Notes under the pieces: generated by a model
The model's database searches: none
Told to the model about the DNA's origin: nothing
The model's input: only the letters and a program-made list of their open reading frames with translations
Position numbers and translations under genes: made by a program
Part shown: in pieces, positions 5,718-8,077 of the stretch
Layout of the letters: each line of letters begins with the position of its first letter
How positions within the stretch are numbered: the first letter of the stretch is position 1
NCBI GenBank assembly: GCA_937895305.1
Contig: CALAXS010000607.1
Span: 1 to 8,077 of the forward strand
Origin: an uncultured bacterium
Lineage (GTDB): Bacteria > Hydrogenedentota > Hydrogenedentia > Hydrogenedentales > JAEUWI01
Length of the DNA stretch: 8,077 bases
Direction: 5' to 3'

Positions 5718-7082
5718 ATGATCCCCTACCAAGCTGCCTTGCTCGCATGGATAATCATATCCGCTTTACTCATGCGCGATAAAAATAACGCGCGTGCATT
5801 CGCCATTGCCTACCTCGGTGCGATTGCCCTCATGCCCTCCGGTGCTGATATTGAACTCCCTGCTATTCCCGACCTCAACAAAGGCAACGTCGCTTCTATC
5901 GGCGTACTCATAGGCACGGTCCTCTACCACCCCAGACTCTTTGAACGCTTCACCCTTCGCCCGGCCGACTTCCTCCTTTTCCTGACCATGCTTGCCGCAT
6001 TCATGGCCTCCTTTGTAAACGACTTCGGCATCTATGACGGCCTCTCAAAATCTGCCGAAACCTTACTTAATTTTGTCCTCCCCATCCTTCTTGCCCGTAT
6101 TCACCTCGGCACACCCGCCTCCATAAAAACCTTCCTGCGCTTCATCGTCTATACCGCAATTATTTACACACCCCTCGCCATCTATGAATGGCGTATGAGC
6201 CCCCAGCTGCACAACAACCTCTATGGCTACTTCCAGCACGTATTCCAACAGCACATGCGCTGGGGCTACTTCAGGCCCATCGGATTCTTCCACCACGCAC
6301 TTACCCTCGGCCGATTCTTCGCATTCGGCACTTTCCTCGCAGCACTCCCCTTGCGAAAAGACCTCACCCTCACCCTCGGCACCTTAGGCAACTACATCTT
6401 TCTCATCCCCCTCGTCGGCCTCCTCACCACCATGTCCATCGGCCCATGGCTCCTCTTCATCCTGCTCTGTGGCGCATACATCATCCTCCAAAACTACAAG
6501 CATCACCAAATACTCGACGCTACCCTCTACCTTCTACCCGCTGCAGCATTCCTCTGGCTTATCCTGAAATTCATGGGCATCAATCTGGAAGACTCCCTCC
6601 TCAATCTCATACTCTCTGTTAGTGAAGACCGTGGTGAATCCTTCGGCTATCGCCTCATTGCCCTCGACGAATACAGATCCATCATCCAAAGCAAACCCTG
6701 GTTCGGACATGGGGGCTGGGGCCATGGCCGTATCGAAGGCCGCGCAACCGACTCCCAGGCCCTCGTGCAGCTCCTTAACCAGGGCTGGGTAGGCACTGTC
6801 ATATACTTCAGCTGGTGGGCATGGGCGCTCCACGCCCTCCTCCAGATACGACACTGGACCATCGGCACCCACCTCGCAGCAAACGCCACCGCTATCGCTC
6901 TTCTCGCCACTACATGTATCTCAGTAACTGTAATCGACGCAGGACTCGACCTCCATCTCCTCCTCCTCCTTGGCGGGTGCACCACCATCAACACCTGGCT
7001 CCGGGATAAAGATCCCCAGATCGTCCTGCTCAAAGCACAACAAAGCTATAACAAGCATACCCGTACCGGAGCCAGCACTTGA
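5718..7082 (+). CDS. multi-pass O-antigen polymerase/ligase-like membrane protein (Wzy/WaaL superfamily)
   Basis: This 454-residue, highly hydrophobic protein has about 11-13 membrane segments (for example near 3-18, 58-70, 84-100, 113-128, 138-155, 196-210, 225-258, 268-284, 357-377, 387-404 and 408-422). A larger hydrophilic loop at about 285-355 carries the Wzy_C-like signature: GYR (310-312), then KPWFGHGGWGHG (326-337), then TDSQALVQLLNQG (344-356). This matches the R...P-x-x-G-x-G...(H)...L...G pattern of O-antigen polymerases and ligases, except that the position usually holding His carries Asp345. An upstream R-P-I-G-F-F-H-H segment (186-193) also fits the superfamily. In this cluster the likely role is polymerising lipid-linked repeat units in the periplasm. 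Ligation to another acceptor cannot be excluded, because the two activities are not separable by sequence alone. The ATG is supported by AAGGGG at 5703-5708. Its stop overlaps the next start (TGATG). A CTC-rich stretch near 6953-6970 simply encodes a run of leucines in the last membrane segment. Confidence 0.85.
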   Translation: MIPYQAALLAWIIISALLMRDKNNARAFAIAYLGAIALMPSGADIELPAIPDLNKGNVASIGVLIGTVLYHPRLFERFTLRPADFLLFLTMLAAFMASFVNDFGIYDGLSKSAETLLNFVLPILLARIHLGTPASIKTFLRFIVYTAIIYTPLAIYEWRMSPQLHNNLYGYFQHVFQQHMRWGYFRPIGFFHHALTLGRFFAFGTFLAALPLRKDLTLTLGTLGNYIFLIPLVGLLTTMSIGPWLLFILLCGAYIILQNYKHHQILDATLYLLPAAAFLWLILKFMGINLEDSLLNLILSVSEDRGESFGYRLIALDEYRSIIQSKPWFGHGGWGHGRIEGRATDSQALVQLLNQGWVGTVIYFSWWAWALHALLQIRHWTIGTHLAANATAIALLATTCISVTVIDAGLDLHLLLLLGGCTTINTWLRDKDPQIVLLKAQQSYNKHTRTGAST

Positions 7083-8077
7083 TGTCAAGAGCCCCATCAA
7101 CCCCGCTGAATCTCCTCACCCTCTGTGCTGGCGATCCCCAAAACGAACGCACTTTTTCCGGCTCCGCCAGGAGTCTCTTCCGGGCACTCGAAAAACAAGA
7201 CTGCATCCATCATACCGCCAATGTACTCGGCCACTTGGACCCCTTCAAACGGGGCACCCTCCCCATACGCATCCTCCGAAAATTCGACCGATTCAACCTG
7301 GAAGAAAACTACCGCTGGTCCAAACTCGGCTGTGCACGGAACACCCGACGCGCCCATGCTGTTGCACAGCAAAATCCCGGCTACAACGCCTGCCTCATGT
7401 ACGGCACCAACTACCTCCCTCAACTCAATGTGCCCACCTACTGTTACTTCGATACCACGGCCGCCGAAATTCTCCGGTCCCAAGCCTGGGAATTCCAACA
7501 CTTCTCCCCGAAAAAAGCCCAGGCCATCATCGACTACCAGGCCCAGGTATTTAACCACTGCACCACCGTATTTCCACGCTCCCAATGGGCCGCACAATCC
7601 TGCTACGACGACTACCACCTGCCCCCCGAAAAAGTTTGCGCAGCCGGTGCCGGATTCAACCACCAGGCCACACCCCCGGCCCACGCGGCCTACGACAAAC
7701 AGGTCATCCTCTTCATCGGCATTGATTTCGAACGCAAGGGTGGCCCCCTCATCCTGGAAGCATTCAGGAAAACACGGCAGACCTACCCCCAGGCGACCCT
7801 CCGCATCATGGGCTGCACCCCGGCTATTGACGAACCTGGCGTAGAAATTATTGGCCGCATCCCAAAAGACGAACCCGGCGGCCTCGATAAAATTCTACAG
7901 CACTATAGCCAAGCCTCCATCTTCACCATTATGTCTCACTACGAACCCTTCGGCATTGTCATCCCGGAAGCAGCCTTTTCAGCGGTACCCTGCGTCGTGC
8001 CCAGGCAATACGCCTTCACCGACACTGTTCAGGACGGCATTACCGGGTACCATGTCGCCGAATATGAGCCCGACCTC
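7082..8077 (+). CDS. family 4 glycosyltransferase (GT-B fold), 3' end beyond the window
   Basis: The frame starting at ATG 7082 stays open for 332 codons to the right edge, so the C-terminus is missing. The N-terminal Rossmann half includes ERTFSGSARSL (22-32), which resembles the acceptor-side glycine loop of GT-B enzymes. The C-terminal half begins at about 207 with VILFIGIDFERKGG, including R218-K219-G220. It continues through TLRIMG (239-244) and VEIIGRIPK (254-262) to the E-x7-E nucleotide-sugar binding motif at E288-PFGIVIP-E296 (YEPFGIVIPEA). These are hallmarks of retaining GT4 glycosyltransferases, which use nucleotide-sugar donors in the cytoplasm; donor and acceptor cannot be assigned. 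The start shares one base with the preceding stop (TGATG), and GGAG at 7068-7071 gives a 10-base spacer, pointing to translational coupling. Only the last part of the nucleotide-binding domain and any C-terminal helix should be missing (GT4 proteins usually run 350-420 residues). Confidence 0.92.
   Translation, partial: MSRAPSTPLNLLTLCAGDPQNERTFSGSARSLFRALEKQDCIHHTANVLGHLDPFKRGTLPIRILRKFDRFNLEENYRWSKLGCARNTRRAHAVAQQNPGYNACLMYGTNYLPQLNVPTYCYFDTTAAEILRSQAWEFQHFSPKKAQAIIDYQAQVFNHCTTVFPRSQWAAQSCYDDYHLPPEKVCAAGAGFNHQATPPAHAAYDKQVILFIGIDFERKGGPLILEAFRKTRQTYPQATLRIMGCTPAIDEPGVEIIGRIPKDEPGGLDKILQHYSQASIFTIMSHYEPFGIVIPEAAFSAVPCVVPRQYAFTDTVQDGITGYHVAEYEPDL

Noticed and set aside
6953..6970. CTC-rich simple repeat as a phase-variation tract
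   Set aside because: It is short and imperfect and encodes leucines in a membrane segment; nothing indicates slippage.
7097..7844. Long ORFs in other frames (7125-7844 on +, 7097-7684 on -, 6970-7554 on +) overlapping the last gene
   Set aside because: The frame from 7082 encodes a glycosyltransferase with a clear E-x7-E motif to the window end; the others are low-complexity products rich in Pro, Ser and Thr, or in Gly and Val.
1..8077. tRNA or rRNA genes, CRISPR arrays, insertion sequences, attachment sites
   Set aside because: No direct-repeat array, transposase, terminal inverted repeats or structured RNA pattern was seen; nearly all of the window is covered by protein-coding genes.

Overview
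The window is part of a surface polysaccharide (capsule, exopolysaccharide or O-antigen type) assembly and export cluster from a Gram-negative (diderm) bacterium. The diderm inference rests on an outer-membrane export lipoprotein of the Wza type paired with an inner-membrane Wzc-like co-polymerase. The DNA is moderately GC-rich and strongly prefers C at third codon positions (CTC, ACC, ATC, CCC, TAC). The cluster content and a kinesin-light-chain-type TPR neighbour would fit the PVC superphylum (Verrucomicrobiota, Kiritimatiellota and relatives), but that is a guess and the sequence alone does not fix the taxon.

Layout, all on the + strand: (1) the 3' end of a TPR-repeat protein gene, cut by the left edge; (2) a 121-base intergenic region with a 13-bp hairpin, then a ribosome binding site and a GTG start; (3) an outer-membrane polysaccharide export lipoprotein with an unusually long coiled-coil N-terminal half; (4) starting directly after its stop codon, a chain-length regulator fused to a tyrosine-kinase-like ATPase domain with several degenerate motifs; (5) a short gap with a perfect extended -10 promoter motif, then a WecG/TagA/CpsF (GT26) glycosyltransferase; (6) a multi-pass O-antigen polymerase/ligase-like protein; (7) overlapping its stop by one base, a family 4 glycosyltransferase cut by the right edge. 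No RNA gene, CRISPR array, insertion sequence or minus-strand gene could be supported.

Inferred joint function: the two glycosyltransferases extend a lipid-linked repeat unit on the cytoplasmic face. The membrane protein probably polymerises (or ligates) units in the periplasm. The Wzc-like protein sets chain length and docks with the outer-membrane lipoprotein, through which the polymer leaves. An initiating phosphoglycosyltransferase and a flippase are not in the window. The machinery is a recognisable Wzx/Wzy-type system. The parts worth a second look are the enlarged coiled-coil export lipoprotein, the degenerate kinase domain beside it, the substituted residue at the usual histidine position of the polymerase/ligase-like protein, and the two regulatory-looking intergenic elements. 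I see no convincing evidence of a wholly new system.
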